The position numbers were made by a program, and so were the translations under genes. Shown here in pieces: positions 42,200 to 52,549 of a stretch of DNA of 64,000 nt. Location: the NCBI GenBank assembly GCA_040285825.1, contig JAUPSS010000005.1:744001-808000 (forward strand), given 5' to 3'. How positions within the stretch are numbered: the first letter of the stretch is position 1; each line of letters begins with the position of its first letter. Below the pieces are notes generated by a model. The model was not told where the DNA came from. It saw nothing but the letters and a program-made list of their open reading frames with translations, and did not search any database. This DNA comes from Eukaryota sp. TZLM1-RC (taxonomy: Eukaryota; Metamonada: BaSk clade).

Positions 42200-44366
42200 A
42201 ATTTCTTCCAATCCGTCCAATTGCAATTGGAGAATCATTTTCAAGAATTCTTGCGTCTCTTGTTTTCAATAGAATTGGAAAAAAAGCCAAGGAATTTTTC
42301 AGTCCGTTTCAATTTGGAATCAAGACAATTGATGGTGCTTCTTCTGCTGCTCTTTCGTCGGATGTGTTTTTTAATTCTAGTGATTCTAATTACATCTTCA
42401 ATTTAGATTTTAAGAATGCTTTCAATTCTGTATCTCGTTCTTCCATTTTACCTTTGCTGCAAAAGCATTTTCCTGAAGTTGAGTCTTTTTTCTATTCATT
42501 TTATGGAAAATCATCCACATTGGTCTATGAAAATTTTGACCTGCTTTCGTCTTCAGGTGTTAAACAAGGTGATCCACTTGGTCCTTTTTTTCTTTTGTCT
42601 GGCAATTCATCCATTAATGTGCGAATTGAAAGAAAAGTTCCCAGAAATAGATATTGTAGCATATATGGATGACATTTCTGTAATTGCTCCTATTACAATT
42701 CTGAAACAAATAGCAACTTTTATTCAACAGCGTTATGAAGATATTGGTCTCTCATTGAATATCTCCAAATGTTTGATTATTGGCCATGAACCAATTGATT
42801 TTTTTCATTAATGATGTCAATGTCCCCTTTATCAATTATGATCAGTCTGGTTTTCGTTTTTTGGGTTGTTATCTCGGAAATATTGATGAAGTCAAAAGCC
42901 AACTTTCGACTCTGTTGACTCAATTTGGAAATGAATTAGAATCAATAGAAAATTTAAATATTGAGAAACATTTGAAATTCTTTTTCCTCAAAAATCTGTT
43001 ATTCTGGAAAATTTACTCATATTTTGAGATCAACATCACCATCAATTTCCTTGGAGTTCTGTCGCATTTTTAATGAACAAAGAACTAATTTTTTAGCAAA
43101 ATTATTGGAAATTGATGCATCTCAGTTACGAAGCCACATTTTTTGTGGTACAAATTTTGGTGGTGTTGATTTTCATAAGTCAAGCTACCTTTGTAAAGCT
43201 GCTTTTATTGGAGGTGGAAAGAATTTTATTTATGAATTTGTGAATCGTTTTCCTGAAAAAATTCATCTCATTGAAAATTGTGGCAGCTCCTATCTTATTT
43301 CTTTGCAACAGGAAATTGAAACTCTTTCACCCAATATTTGGGCTAAATGTTTCCCCTCTGATATTGTGGAACTTCCTTCAAGAAGCTTGCTCTCCTTACC
43401 ATTGACTTTTGCAAAATTGCAGAAAAAATTTTGAAAGTTTTAGAAAACTTGGATTATATTGTACGTCTTAGCTTGGCTAAGGAAAAAAATCCCGTTTTTG
43501 CAAACTTTTTGATTGATCTTGAAGACAGTTGCTCAAGTTGCTTAATCTCCCAAATTCCCAACATTTACGGCCTTCTACTTAATGATCACCAATGGACCAC
43601 TGCAATGAGATTGAGATGTTTTCTATGGCCTTGTTCATTGCCAAATGATTTAATTTGCCGCTGCAAGAGTGTTGTTACGCTTTCCCATATTTTAAACTGT
43701 AAGTATTTCATAACTTATCGCTCACTTGTTCACGACTCAGTTCGTGATCAATTATATGCCATGTGCAAAAGTTTCAATATAGAGGCATTTATTGAGCCAC
43801 TAGTACGTAAGCTGTCTTCAGATCAAACTGATGATTCCTTTGGTAAAAGAAGGGCAGATTTAGTAGCTCCAGGGATCGATGGTGTTCTCAATGTTGTAGA
43901 CTTTGTCTCAGTGGATGTTTGCAAAAATTCTGCTGCTCGTTTAGTGTATTCCGCTGACTCGCCGTTATCTAACGCCGATAAAAAGAAGATAAAAAAATAT
44001 GAAGAACCTTTGGCACAGTTAGGTAGAGTGGAACATGTGAAATATCAGTTTGTGCCGTTTGCAATTTCTCTTTTTGGCAATATTGGACCTTCAGGCTTGC
44101 ACTTTTTGGAAAATTTTAAAAAAGTGTTACTGAATAGGTCTGGTAAAACAATGAACTCCACTTTCTGGTTAAATAGAATTGTTTTTTGCATTTTCAAGTC
44201 TATTCCAACAATGATTTCAAAGGCACTTTTAGCTATTGGTGTAGAATATGAACGTAATGCTGTGAGTAGGTTCAGTTATAGTGACGCTTGTTTGGAGGAT
44301 ATTGAATTCTAGATGGTTATTTTTATCTCAATAAATATTCCAGTTCCTTAAAAAAAATTTCTTCCA
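42200..44366 (+). mobile_element. Family B RLE non-LTR retrotransposon B2 (5'-truncated, frameshifted)
   Basis: Target duplication AATTTCTTCCA at 42200-42210 and 44356-44366. The insert starts within RT motif (R)PIAIGESFSRILASL and continues LDFKNAFNSVSRSSI, SSSGVKQGDPLGP, YMDDISVIA, LNISKCLIIG, zinc knuckle ICRCKSVVTLSHILNC and endonuclease RRADLVAPGIDG...VDFVSVDV...KKIKKYEE. Shifts near 42580, 42810, 43060 and 43430 break it; the last 293 codons (to 44312) are open. It has a short A-rich 3' tail. Confidence 0.88.
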
Positions 44367-44683
44367 GCAATGCATATGAGAAAAGACAGTGAGAAAGTAT
44401 TGTGAAATTTTAAGATTAAAGAGAAAAAGCTCACCAATTTCCTTTGATGAAAAGGTGATTTTATCATGTGAAGACCGTAGGGAAGCAGTGGTAGGAAATC
44501 TGAGAACCAATTTTTCATAAACTAAATTCTTATTTTCCTCACTTGACTTCTTTTTCGAGCTTTAGGACTCCCCTGTAATCTTTCAACTTCTTTCTATTAA
44601 CCCTCAGTTCATGCCTTACTACTGGCCCTCCACAAACTGCAACTTATGCTGCTCTACCACCGACGCCTCAACCGGTACAGTCC

Positions 44684-44938
44684 ATGTACACACCCCCTGC
44701 TCCTCGCTCATCCGGTAATAATACCATGAAAACTTTCCTTGAAAGCTCTGATTGGAAGTTAAACAATACTGTTAGTCATTCATCAAACAAAAACACTTCT
44801 GTCTCTAGCGTTTCACTTGGTTTGAAGCTTTCTAATGGTATCTCGAAGGAAAATCTTAACACTGAGCTAGACGAACAAGAGCTGGAAGCCATTTTCAATA
44901 CTGTTGAAGATATCTCTGTTCATTTAGACAATCTGTAA
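44684..44938 (+). CDS. Hypothetical Ser/Asn-rich protein
   Basis: 84 codons from ATG at 44684; the open frame extends upstream through TGPPQTATYAALPPTPQPVQS. A 33-nt GTAATC...TTAACCCTCAG segment (44576-44608) would fit a short intron just before it, so this may be a last exon. The C-terminus (TELDEQELEAIFNTVEDISVHLDNL) is acidic and helical. No family recognised. Confidence 0.35.
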   Translation: MYTPPAPRSSGNNTMKTFLESSDWKLNNTVSHSSNKNTSVSSVSLGLKLSNGISKENLNTELDEQELEAIFNTVEDISVHLDNL

Positions 44939-45379
44939 TAAAGTAAGTTATTTTGTAAATAAATAGTTGATGTTTTTTGTTGTTTTTTGAACATTATTGG
45001 CACGTTATTATGCTAAGAAGCTAAGAAGCTCCTGAACTGTGTGTTCTAGTATAATTAATCGAATGATTGAAAGAACAATTAGTTTATTAACATGAAAAGT
45101 ACTTCAAGAAATCAATATTCCCCACAAATTTGAATACTCATTAAACCTTGGTAATGACAAGCAAGCGACTAATTCTGAAGCAGAATGGGAAGCAACTTTA
45201 TCCCAATTCAATTCCAAAAGCTGTAGGTTTGATAGATTTATGGAGTAAATTAAACAAAAGAATTTTGTGTATAGTATTTTTTTAAACCAATTGTTTTTAT
45301 TTATTCCAACAATAACAAACTATACGACAAGGTTAAAATTCTATGTCTTCATAACCCAATTGTGTATAGTATTGTTGGT
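44939..45379. other. AT-rich intergenic region
   Basis: About 440 bases, no gene recognised; may hold unreadable 5' Fanzor sequence. Confidence 0.35.
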
Positions 45380-45865
45380 AAAGTCTATCATGAAATTTTT
45401 TAGGAAACTAAGATGGTGGGCTGAGATTAATCGCACAAGATCTGAGGCAAAAATGATTGAATGATTCAAATAAGTAAATGGTGATCACAGCCAAGTAGTT
45501 ATCGGAATCGAGACTGGGAACAACAAAAACACAAGAAATTCAAAGAACATACCAAAAGAAAAGGACTGAGAGTTTTATTTAAAAAGGATAGTTATAGGGT
45601 CTTTTGAATTGATCAGTTTTGAACCAGGTGCTGTTGTTTCAACTGTAAGAAAACGGAGAAAACAGTTGAAGTATTCTGATGATGCAGAAATCCAAAACCA
45701 AGGAAGAGGCATGAGATTTCTATTCCTCACGGGCTTACCATGTGTCAATCATGCGAAAGTTGGTGGAATAGAGATCGAAATGCTTCGCTGAATATGTTGG
45801 CAGTGATGGAAGCACATGCAAATGGTGAAGATAAACAGGATTACCTTCAAAGAGCCAAGGTTGAT
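45380..45865 (+). pseudogene. Fanzor remnant F6, C-terminal part
   Basis: Reads IMKFFRKLRWWAEINRTRSEAKM, then SQVVIGIETGN/DWEQQKHKKF in overlapping frames, CCCFNCKKTEKTVEVF (finger), HGLTMCQSCESWWNRDRNASLNM (finger and RuvC-III, RD kept) and YLQRAKV. At least three frameshifts. Same subfamily as F7, F9 and F11. Confidence 0.65.
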
Positions 45866-46010
45866 GAAGGTTCAAAGAAAACAGTTTTTTGGACAATAGC
45901 TGGAAGCACCGTGGCATGAGATACGAAAGAGTGGTGATTAGACTAGTAGAAAGCAAAAACTAAGGCATGGGGATTATGAGGGGGATTATGAAAGGGATTA
46001 GAGTCAGGGT

Positions 46011-46104
46011 TGAAGCATTAGGTATGATGACGTGTCAACTATTATAATGTGTTATTTGCATAATAAACGTACTTTTCCCCTATTCACTTGTGCACAACCC
46101 AACA
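46011..46104 (+). repeat. 5' LTR (94 bp)
   Basis: Starts TGAAGCATTAGG, ends ACCCAACA. Differs from the 3' LTR by about three changes, one a single-base length difference near 46050. Confidence 0.92.
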
Positions 46105-49100
46105 ATGAATTCATTGTTCTCTCGTTCTCCAAACAAAGGAGAGGAACTTCGGCTCAACTCGCTCGAGGACGCCGACAACATCGTATGGTTCTTGGACCAA
46201 CTTCTCCTCACATATAGTCTTGAACGTCTCGAGGTCTCAAACCGAGAAGACGAAAACCAAGAAGAAGAAGAAGAAGTGGAAGACGCTGCTTTCACCTCCT
46301 ATGAATCCAACGATGGCTCAGAGACTGAAGACGAAGCGGGTCTCTCTGAATCAGAAGAACTAGTATTTAATGCCTCTGATGAGACCTACCCCAAGGGACT
46401 GAACCTTACACGTCACCTGTCGAACGGCGTACTAAACTATATTTACACCTTCCATCGGAAAGCATTGAAATCGCAAAGAAGCATATTCGATTTCCTAGTC
46501 AAGAAAACGAAGTTTAAAAAAATCGAAGAAGCCCATAGGACTCTGAAGGCCACCTACATCACGAAGAGCTCCGAAGAAATACCCAAACGAGAAGACCTTG
46601 TTATGTATGCTTCAAACTTTCTCATGCTAAAAAGAAGATGCTCCTTACTTGAATTACAAGACGACTACTTCATGACCCGATTTGCCAAAGGCTTAAGAAA
46701 TCAGCAATTCACTCAAGCATTACTGCTCCGTATCGAGGCCAAGTCTGCCCAATGCAAGGACTTCGAAACATTTTTAAGGAAAACCATCGCCGAATATGGT
46801 CGAATCATTGATGCTCAACCCTTTTTGATGAATCCATCTAAAGCCCCCAAAAGGAACACAAGCAGTTCCGAAACAAGGAATTCCGAAACTGACCAAAAAT
46901 CATCAAGAACCTCAAAATTCTGCAACATCTGTAAGAAAAAGGGCCATCTACCATCTGAATGTTGGTTTAAGGACGGTAACTCAAAACCAACTCGACATCG
47001 CTCTTACAATGAAACTGCTCCAGTAATAAACACCATAAATTACTCAGCCTCTGCCTCAAGAAAAAACGAACCCTTTACTGTTCCGGTTACTATACACTCT
47101 AAAACTGTTACTAGTTTGCTTGACACGGGTTCGGATAGAACTTATATCTCACCGAAACTCGTATCTGAACTTCGCTTAAAGACCAGACCGATAACTTGCT
47201 TCGTAAAAGGCATCAACTCCACTTCTCAAGCCCACTATGAATCTCAAGTCTCCTTCGTCATTCAAACTCACTTTCCTGTCGAAATATCCACAATTGCTAT
47301 CATTCATGACATCGATTACGATATAATTTTAGGAAGAAATGTGCTTGTCGAAATTGGTATCCAAACCGCTGACGACCTTTTCTCGTTAATTAGCGATCCA
47401 AATCTTGATGACGATAATGTAACAGTACCCTCCGCACCTTCATTCAATGAGGAACGTATTCCAGAAAGAGACCAGCGACAAGACTGGGAAACTATTCCGG
47501 TTAGCCTAGCTGAAGGAGAAATACATGTAGTACAAAGTATTGTTAAGAAGTACGCTGAAGTATTTGAAGGTGATTCCCATGAGCTCGGTATAGATTCACC
47601 GCCTATGACAATTCCACTTATTGATGAATCGGTGAGAATTACTTCTAAACCACGTTTCCTTCCACCCAGAAAACTCAAAATCGCACATGAAATCTTGGAT
47701 GACTTGGTTTCCAAAGGTGTAGCTCGTTATACACCTGAATCAGACACAAACCAATTCAGGGCTCCTGCTGTACTGCTTGAATATCGCACCAAGAAACCCA
47801 GACTCTGTGGCGATTACACCAAACTAAATGAACAAATAAGATCCGAAACCATCGATTTACCTACATCTGAAGAGATCTTCAACAAAATTGAAGAAGCAAA
47901 CTATATTGGTTTCTTTGATCTTCCTCGAGCCTACTACCAACTACCGGTAGCAAACGAAGACATTGCAAAAACAACCCTTTCGGTACCCGGAAAATCTGTT
48001 CAGTTCCTTCGCTCACCGTTCGGATTGAAAAACCTCCCATCCGTGTTTCAGAGTTTGATGACAAGAATATTTAAGAACGACAACACTGAAATTTACATCG
48101 ATGACTTGATAGTATTGGGTAAGAACTTTGAAGATTTCCTCAAAAACCTAGACGAAACGCTGCATAATGCACGAAAATCTCGAATAAAACTGTCCGCCAA
48201 AAAGTCGCTGATAACACTCAAAACTAACCCCTTTACTCTCTTAGGTGTGATGTTCGAGGACGGACAGAAGAAAATCCATCATGAGAAGGTAGAAGCGATA
48301 CAAAAGTTTCCTCGTCCATACAATAAGAAAACTCTTCGCTCGCTATTAGGTCTTGTAAACTTCGTTAGGGATTTCATTCCCCACTTTGCCTCCATAACTG
48401 CGCCCCTTTATGATTTAACAGCGAAAGACGCAAAATTTCATTTGTCAGAACATCACCTGGACAGCATCCAACGATTGGAAAACGCAGTAACAAAAGCTGT
48501 GCCCCTGAACCTACCAAGCCCTTCAGATCATTTGATTGTAATCACGGATGCTTCAGATGAAGGAATTGGTGGAGCGATTTTCAAGACGTCGAGAACAAGC
48601 TTCGACCCCTCGATACCTCTGAACGAACAAGACCTTGTTCCTTTGTGTTTTCACTCCAAAAAGTTTTTGAAAAGTCAAAAAAACTGGTCTACAAACATCA
48701 AGGAGCTTTATGCCATCGTCAACACTCTCACTCAATGTTCACTTTCTAAGTCCTTACTCAGCAGAAGATTTACTATCCTCACAGACCACAAGAATCTACT
48801 TCACCGTCATAAAAGCTCAAATCCCATGGTACAACGCTGGCTTCCTGTTCTGGGACAATATGAATTCTCAATTCTCCACTTAAAAGGTAAAAACAATGAG
48901 CTTTCTGATTCATTAAGTCGTTGCTTTACGTCGACTTCATATACACCTGTCACACTCCAAGACTTCCTTGTATCTCTCAACACAAACCCAACCCTTGAAG
49001 TTCCAGAGAACCTCAGAAGGGAAATCTTGAAAGCTAGTCATGCGGATCATGCCTCTACTTCTCGAACCTTAGCAGAATTAAAGTCAAAAAAACTTGCATT

Positions 49101-49125
49101 GGAAGACAATGAAGTCAGACGTTGA
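46105..49125 (+). CDS. Gag-Pol polyprotein of the LTR element (gag, protease, RT, RNase H)
   Basis: About 1006 codons from the ATG that directly follows the 5' LTR. Acidic N-terminal gag region, a zinc knuckle CNICKKKGHLPSEC (CX2CX4HX4C, about residue 280), aspartic protease LLDTGSDRTYIS (about 340), RT with SPFGLKNLPSVFQSLM and catalytic YIDDLIVLG (about 665), RNase H ITDASDEGIGGAIF (about 815) and LTDHKNLLH. Gag and pol are in one frame, with no gag-pol frameshift. The frame ends inside the integrase zinc domain (SHADH...LAELKSKK). Confidence 0.93.
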   Translation: MNSLFSRSPNKGEELRLNSLEDADNIVWFLDQLLLTYSLERLEVSNREDENQEEEEEVEDAAFTSYESNDGSETEDEAGLSESEELVFNASDETYPKGLNLTRHLSNGVLNYIYTFHRKALKSQRSIFDFLVKKTKFKKIEEAHRTLKATYITKSSEEIPKREDLVMYASNFLMLKRRCSLLELQDDYFMTRFAKGLRNQQFTQALLLRIEAKSAQCKDFETFLRKTIAEYGRIIDAQPFLMNPSKAPKRNTSSSETRNSETDQKSSRTSKFCNICKKKGHLPSECWFKDGNSKPTRHRSYNETAPVINTINYSASASRKNEPFTVPVTIHSKTVTSLLDTGSDRTYISPKLVSELRLKTRPITCFVKGINSTSQAHYESQVSFVIQTHFPVEISTIAIIHDIDYDIILGRNVLVEIGIQTADDLFSLISDPNLDDDNVTVPSAPSFNEERIPERDQRQDWETIPVSLAEGEIHVVQSIVKKYAEVFEGDSHELGIDSPPMTIPLIDESVRITSKPRFLPPRKLKIAHEILDDLVSKGVARYTPESDTNQFRAPAVLLEYRTKKPRLCGDYTKLNEQIRSETIDLPTSEEIFNKIEEANYIGFFDLPRAYYQLPVANEDIAKTTLSVPGKSVQFLRSPFGLKNLPSVFQSLMTRIFKNDNTEIYIDDLIVLGKNFEDFLKNLDETLHNARKSRIKLSAKKSLITLKTNPFTLLGVMFEDGQKKIHHEKVEAIQKFPRPYNKKTLRSLLGLVNFVRDFIPHFASITAPLYDLTAKDAKFHLSEHHLDSIQRLENAVTKAVPLNLPSPSDHLIVITDASDEGIGGAIFKTSRTSFDPSIPLNEQDLVPLCFHSKKFLKSQKNWSTNIKELYAIVNTLTQCSLSKSLLSRRFTILTDHKNLLHRHKSSNPMVQRWLPVLGQYEFSILHLKGKNNELSDSLSRCFTSTSYTPVTLQDFLVSLNTNPTLEVPENLRREILKASHADHASTSRTLAELKSKKLALEDNEVRR

Positions 49126-50137
49126 ACAATATGTTCAAGAGTGTGCTGCATGTCAAAAGTCCAAGAAACATGGAAGACCAAGTACAACTAGTTCGGGCAC
49201 ATTATTCTCAGATTTTCCATTTGAATGTATACATATAGATCTTATGGAATTACCTAAAGACGAGCTCGGTTATTCGTATATTCTGGTCTGCGTAGACGCC
49301 TTCACTCGCTTTGCGTTCTTAACCCCTTTGAAGAACAAGTCATCGGAAGTTGTAGCTGACGCCCTCTACAATTCAGTTTTTTCTATTTTTGGATTACCAC
49401 TACGACTTCATTCTGACAATGGTGCAGAGTTTTGTAACCAAATAATGGATATTCTTACGAAGCGTCTGGGAATTGAACAAACACATTCTTATCCACATTG
49501 GCATCAAAGCAATGGACTTGTAGAGCGAAAAAACAGAGACATTCTAGATACACTCCAGAAGTTTTTAGCTGAGAACCCCTCACTAAGATGGTCTGACATG
49601 ATCGCAAGGATACAACTTATTTTGAACAACTCTGTTTGCTCTCGAACTTCATTCACTCCTCATCAACTCATTTTCGGATCTCTCACGAAACCACGACGAA
49701 ATACTTTAGATGTACTACTGCACAAAAGCTCTTGTACTGAGGTCAATAAGTTAGACAAAAGAATGAAAGCAGCTAAGTACTTGGAAAAACTGGATAGTGA
49801 CCTACGAGCTAACGTTATCTCAGCCAATGAGATACAGAAGAGATTTATTCGTAACTTACAAGACGACCATCCAAGGTTCAAAACTAATGATCTGGTCATA
49901 CGTCTGTATGATAAACCGCATAAGCTACGAGTCCATTCTGGACCCTTTCAAGTAAAGGAAGTAATAGGAAACTCGGGATACGTCATAAGAAGCTTCATTG
50001 GTCCGGAAGAGTACAAAGTGTCGGGCCATGAACTCTCATTATTTACACCTAACATCCTAGATGGACATGCAAGACAAGTAGCCGCTAACGATCGCAATGA
50101 AGCAGTAGTTCAAGCGGTGACTGGCCATGAAGAATGA
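49094..50137 (+). CDS. Integrase of the LTR element (+1 frame relative to gag-pol)
   Basis: Continues the integrase in the +1 frame: HWKTMKSDVEQYVQECAACQ (C-x-x-C of the zinc domain), then the DDE core with Asp in HIDLMEL, Asp in LHSDNGAEF and Glu in GLVERKNRD, and a C-terminal domain with RLYDKPHKLRVHSGPFQVKEV. Fusion with the upstream frame needs a one-base skip near 49085-49100 (tcaaaaaaacttgcattgg). This is either programmed recoding or a one-base indel; the latter is simpler because the position is inside a domain. Confidence 0.9.
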   Translation: MHWKTMKSDVEQYVQECAACQKSKKHGRPSTTSSGTLFSDFPFECIHIDLMELPKDELGYSYILVCVDAFTRFAFLTPLKNKSSEVVADALYNSVFSIFGLPLRLHSDNGAEFCNQIMDILTKRLGIEQTHSYPHWHQSNGLVERKNRDILDTLQKFLAENPSLRWSDMIARIQLILNNSVCSRTSFTPHQLIFGSLTKPRRNTLDVLLHKSSCTEVNKLDKRMKAAKYLEKLDSDLRANVISANEIQKRFIRNLQDDHPRFKTNDLVIRLYDKPHKLRVHSGPFQVKEVIGNSGYVIRSFIGPEEYKVSGHELSLFTPNILDGHARQVAANDRNEAVVQAVTGHEE

Positions 50138-50293
50138 CCAGATGGATTGTGGTTCTACGTAACTTTTGCAAATGGGATCTCCCAATTGGAACCGCTAGAT
50201 TCACTTAGAGACAGCTCACGTATCAACGATCAGCTTCTGCACTATGTCAAACAATGTAAGTTGAAGTTACCTCCAAGAAGAAGAAAAAAGGCA

Positions 50294-50388
50294 GTGAAGC
50301 ATTAGGTATGATGACGTGTCAACTATTATAATGTTTTATTTGCATAATAAACGTACTTTTCCCGTATTCACTTGTGCACAACCCAACA
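50294..50388 (+). repeat. 3' LTR (95 bp)
   Basis: Begins TGAAGCATTAGG, ends ACCCAACA; followed by AGGGT target duplication. Confidence 0.92.
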
Positions 50389-50393
50389 AGGGT

Positions 50394-50800
50394 GGCTGGT
50401 GAGGGGGATTTTTATCCACCCTGAAAGACCACCAAATTAAATTAATGGCATTTGTTGGATGGTTTGTTTCAATTCCAAAACTACATTCATCAATTAGATA
50501 TCCACGCTCTGTTTCTATAAAAAAATGTGTAGTGTAGCCCCTGCTTTGGCAGTTATTGATTCACCATTGTAATTCAGGGAAAACTGGGCCAACCAATCTT
50601 TTACTCGTCATGGATACACATCCCGTAGAAACTTAAACAAACAAGGGGCTTCATTTGATGTGATGATACAAAACAGTAATACTTTTTTGACCAATTTGAC
50701 ATTGTCAAAGATCAGAAACACACGAATGAAATTCCGGAAAGTCTGCAGCTTGTATTTGGATTTTGTGGACTTGTATTTGGGTGATTACAGTTATTTTACT
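50394..50800 (-). pseudogene. Unassigned decayed coding-like region
   Basis: Minus strand, two frames: LLFCIITSNEAPCLFKFLRDVYP, VKDWLAQFSLNYNGESITAKAGATLHIF, then ETERGYLIDECSFGIETNHP and NAINLIWWSFRVDKNPP. Complex composition suggests a former coding region, and ITAKAGATLHIF...GYLIDECSFG suggests a transposase, but I could not name a family. Confidence 0.35.
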
Positions 50801-50842
50801 TATATTTTCAAAAATTGTACAATAAATTGAAATCAACTTTTA

Positions 50843-52549
50843 TTAAGAATCAACTCTCTTATATGTTACCTTCTTCCCTCTTTTCTTTTTTTCCTCAACT
50901 TTTTCCACATGATCGGATAGCAAATGATACTTACTTTCAAGGGTTCTAAACACTTTCTTTTTTGACAGTTCCCAAACTAAGAAACTAGATTCTTTGAGTA
51001 ACAAAGTGACTGACAGCAAATCAACAGCTGGCACCACGTCACATCTACTACAACCAACTTGGGCTGAATAGAGTGAAATAAAAGGTAGTGTGGTCGATCT
51101 CATATCATTTAGACCCAACAAAGAGTAATCATCCACATCACCAGTTGCCGAAATCATTGTTGAGGGGTACTTTGATAGGCCTTGTGAAATATTGGAATCT
51201 GGGATTGTAATGGCAATATTGTCATTAATCAAATACTTACAACTTCCTTTTTTGACCGTGCTCGACTCATTATGATTTTTTGATAGGTAAAATAATCGAC
51301 AATCTGATGATGTGATTGATGACCAATCAGGGAGGTTATTGACCCCCCAGTGATTACCTTGATTAGGGTAACCAGACAGTTTATTTACAATCGCTACTAG
51401 AGATTTCCAAATCGAATCATCCAACTTTGTAGTGGGAATACTAAAAATCAACTGAAAATCAGTTCCAAAATTCATGTTTTCATCTTCTTTGCCGTAAAAG
51501 GAACTAAATAATACTGGTATTTTACAAACTACCCTTCCCGAAGACCGGACACAGAGTTCTTTTTCGTTTGATTGGTGAATTGATAGGCAAATGGATGTGG
51601 GATCAGGCATTATAGGCGGTAAAAGTGATTCATCTTCTGTTTCTATTTTTAACTCTCTATATTTGGTAAATTTTTCGTTAAAACCATCGACAACGGAACG
51701 GTCAGGAATGCTAATCATTTTTATTGATTGCGTCACATCATCAACTTCCTTTTTTAACCCTTCCGACTGCAACTCATCTTCCAATTCCTTTTTTTCTAAG
51801 CCAACACCAGGAGAGAATCCTAACAAAAACTTGGATTCTTCCATTCCTTTTGATAGTTCTGTAAATGTGAAATGTCGACGTTGACCGTCATCATCGATCA
51901 AAAATGATTGATCGACACTGTGGAAGACAACTCTACCTGGAAGAGATCGCACCCTGAGACCGCACTCGGTGGTGGGAATCTGGGAAAATAAATGCTTAAG
52001 CAAAGATAGAACTTGAACATGAGAAGAAGTGAGAGCTCTGAAAGGATGGGGGGGTTGATTGGAAGGGGAAGGTATCACCTCATCAATTGTCTTGATGAGG
52101 TGATTTGGATCGGATCCGGCTGATTGTGAAGATAATAATGATGACAACAACTCTTGTAAGGCTGCATTATCCTCTTGCACTGGGTTAGGGTTAGGGTTAG
52201 GGTTAACGGCTTGGAGTACATAGTGTTGGTTGTGGGGAATAATAGGATCTAAGAAAGGGTCATATGGAATGAACCTGAATTTGTGGGCAGAAGCTCCAGG
52301 AACATGAAGGATACGGGTTAGATGTTGTTGGGATAGACGTTGCCAGTCCTGAACGATGCGAAATAAGGCTGTTTGAACACCGTCAACCGGTCCTCGTACA
52401 AGAAGGACTCCTTGTTGAGCGGCATAGTTGACAACAATAGTCGTGTTGGTGTAGTTTTTGAGGTGTTTGACATAAGATCCACCATCACTCAGCATATTTT
52501 GGACAATAGGGATCGGTACTGTTATCTTGCGTTCGATTAGGCGCTGCAT
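50843..52549 (-). CDS. KH-like domain protein of unknown function
   Basis: 568 residues from the ATG at 52549 (MQRLIERKITVPIPIV); the frame is open further upstream without an ATG. A single KH-like motif near the N-terminus (ITVPIPIVQNMLSDGGSYVKHLKNY then TTIVVNYAAQQGVLLVRGPVDGVQTALFRI) suggests single-stranded nucleic-acid binding. GG in SDGGSYV occupies the GxxG position imperfectly. An Asn-Pro dipeptide run near residue 120 is encoded by telomere-like TTAGGG repeats on the plus strand. The remaining 400 residues are Ser-rich without recognised domains and end in a basic tail (KKKRGKKVTYKRVDS). Upstream 52485-52670 carries another open frame of the same strand; a 5' exon cannot be excluded. 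Confidence 0.7.
   Translation of the reverse strand: MQRLIERKITVPIPIVQNMLSDGGSYVKHLKNYTNTTIVVNYAAQQGVLLVRGPVDGVQTALFRIVQDWQRLSQQHLTRILHVPGASAHKFRFIPYDPFLDPIIPHNQHYVLQAVNPNPNPNPVQEDNAALQELLSSLLSSQSAGSDPNHLIKTIDEVIPSPSNQPPHPFRALTSSHVQVLSLLKHLFSQIPTTECGLRVRSLPGRVVFHSVDQSFLIDDDGQRRHFTFTELSKGMEESKFLLGFSPGVGLEKKELEDELQSEGLKKEVDDVTQSIKMISIPDRSVVDGFNEKFTKYRELKIETEDESLLPPIMPDPTSICLSIHQSNEKELCVRSSGRVVCKIPVLFSSFYGKEDENMNFGTDFQLIFSIPTTKLDDSIWKSLVAIVNKLSGYPNQGNHWGVNNLPDWSSITSSDCRLFYLSKNHNESSTVKKGSCKYLINDNIAITIPDSNISQGLSKYPSTMISATGDVDDYSLLGLNDMRSTTLPFISLYSAQVGCSRCDVVPAVDLLSVTLLLKESSFLVWELSKKKVFRTLESKYHLLSDHVEKVEEKKKRGKKVTYKRVDS
52182..52205. repeat. Telomere-like TTAGGG repeats inside a coding sequence
   Basis: About four consecutive TTAGGG units on the plus strand, read on the minus strand as Asn-Pro repeats in the KH protein. 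Confidence 0.85.

Larger units (their letters stand above)
46006..50393 (+). mobile_element. Complete Ty3/gypsy-like LTR retrotransposon with very short LTRs
   Basis: LTRs at 46011-46104 (94 bp) and 50294-50388 (95 bp), near-identical, each TG...CA, flanked by a 5-bp duplication AGGGT (46006-46010 and 50389-50393). Domain order gag, protease, RT, RNase H, integrase is the Ty3/gypsy order. A purine-rich tract (about 50274-50293) directly precedes the 3' LTR. Few LTR differences suggest a recent insertion, but a frameshift before the integrase makes this copy defective unless recoded. Confidence 0.93.
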
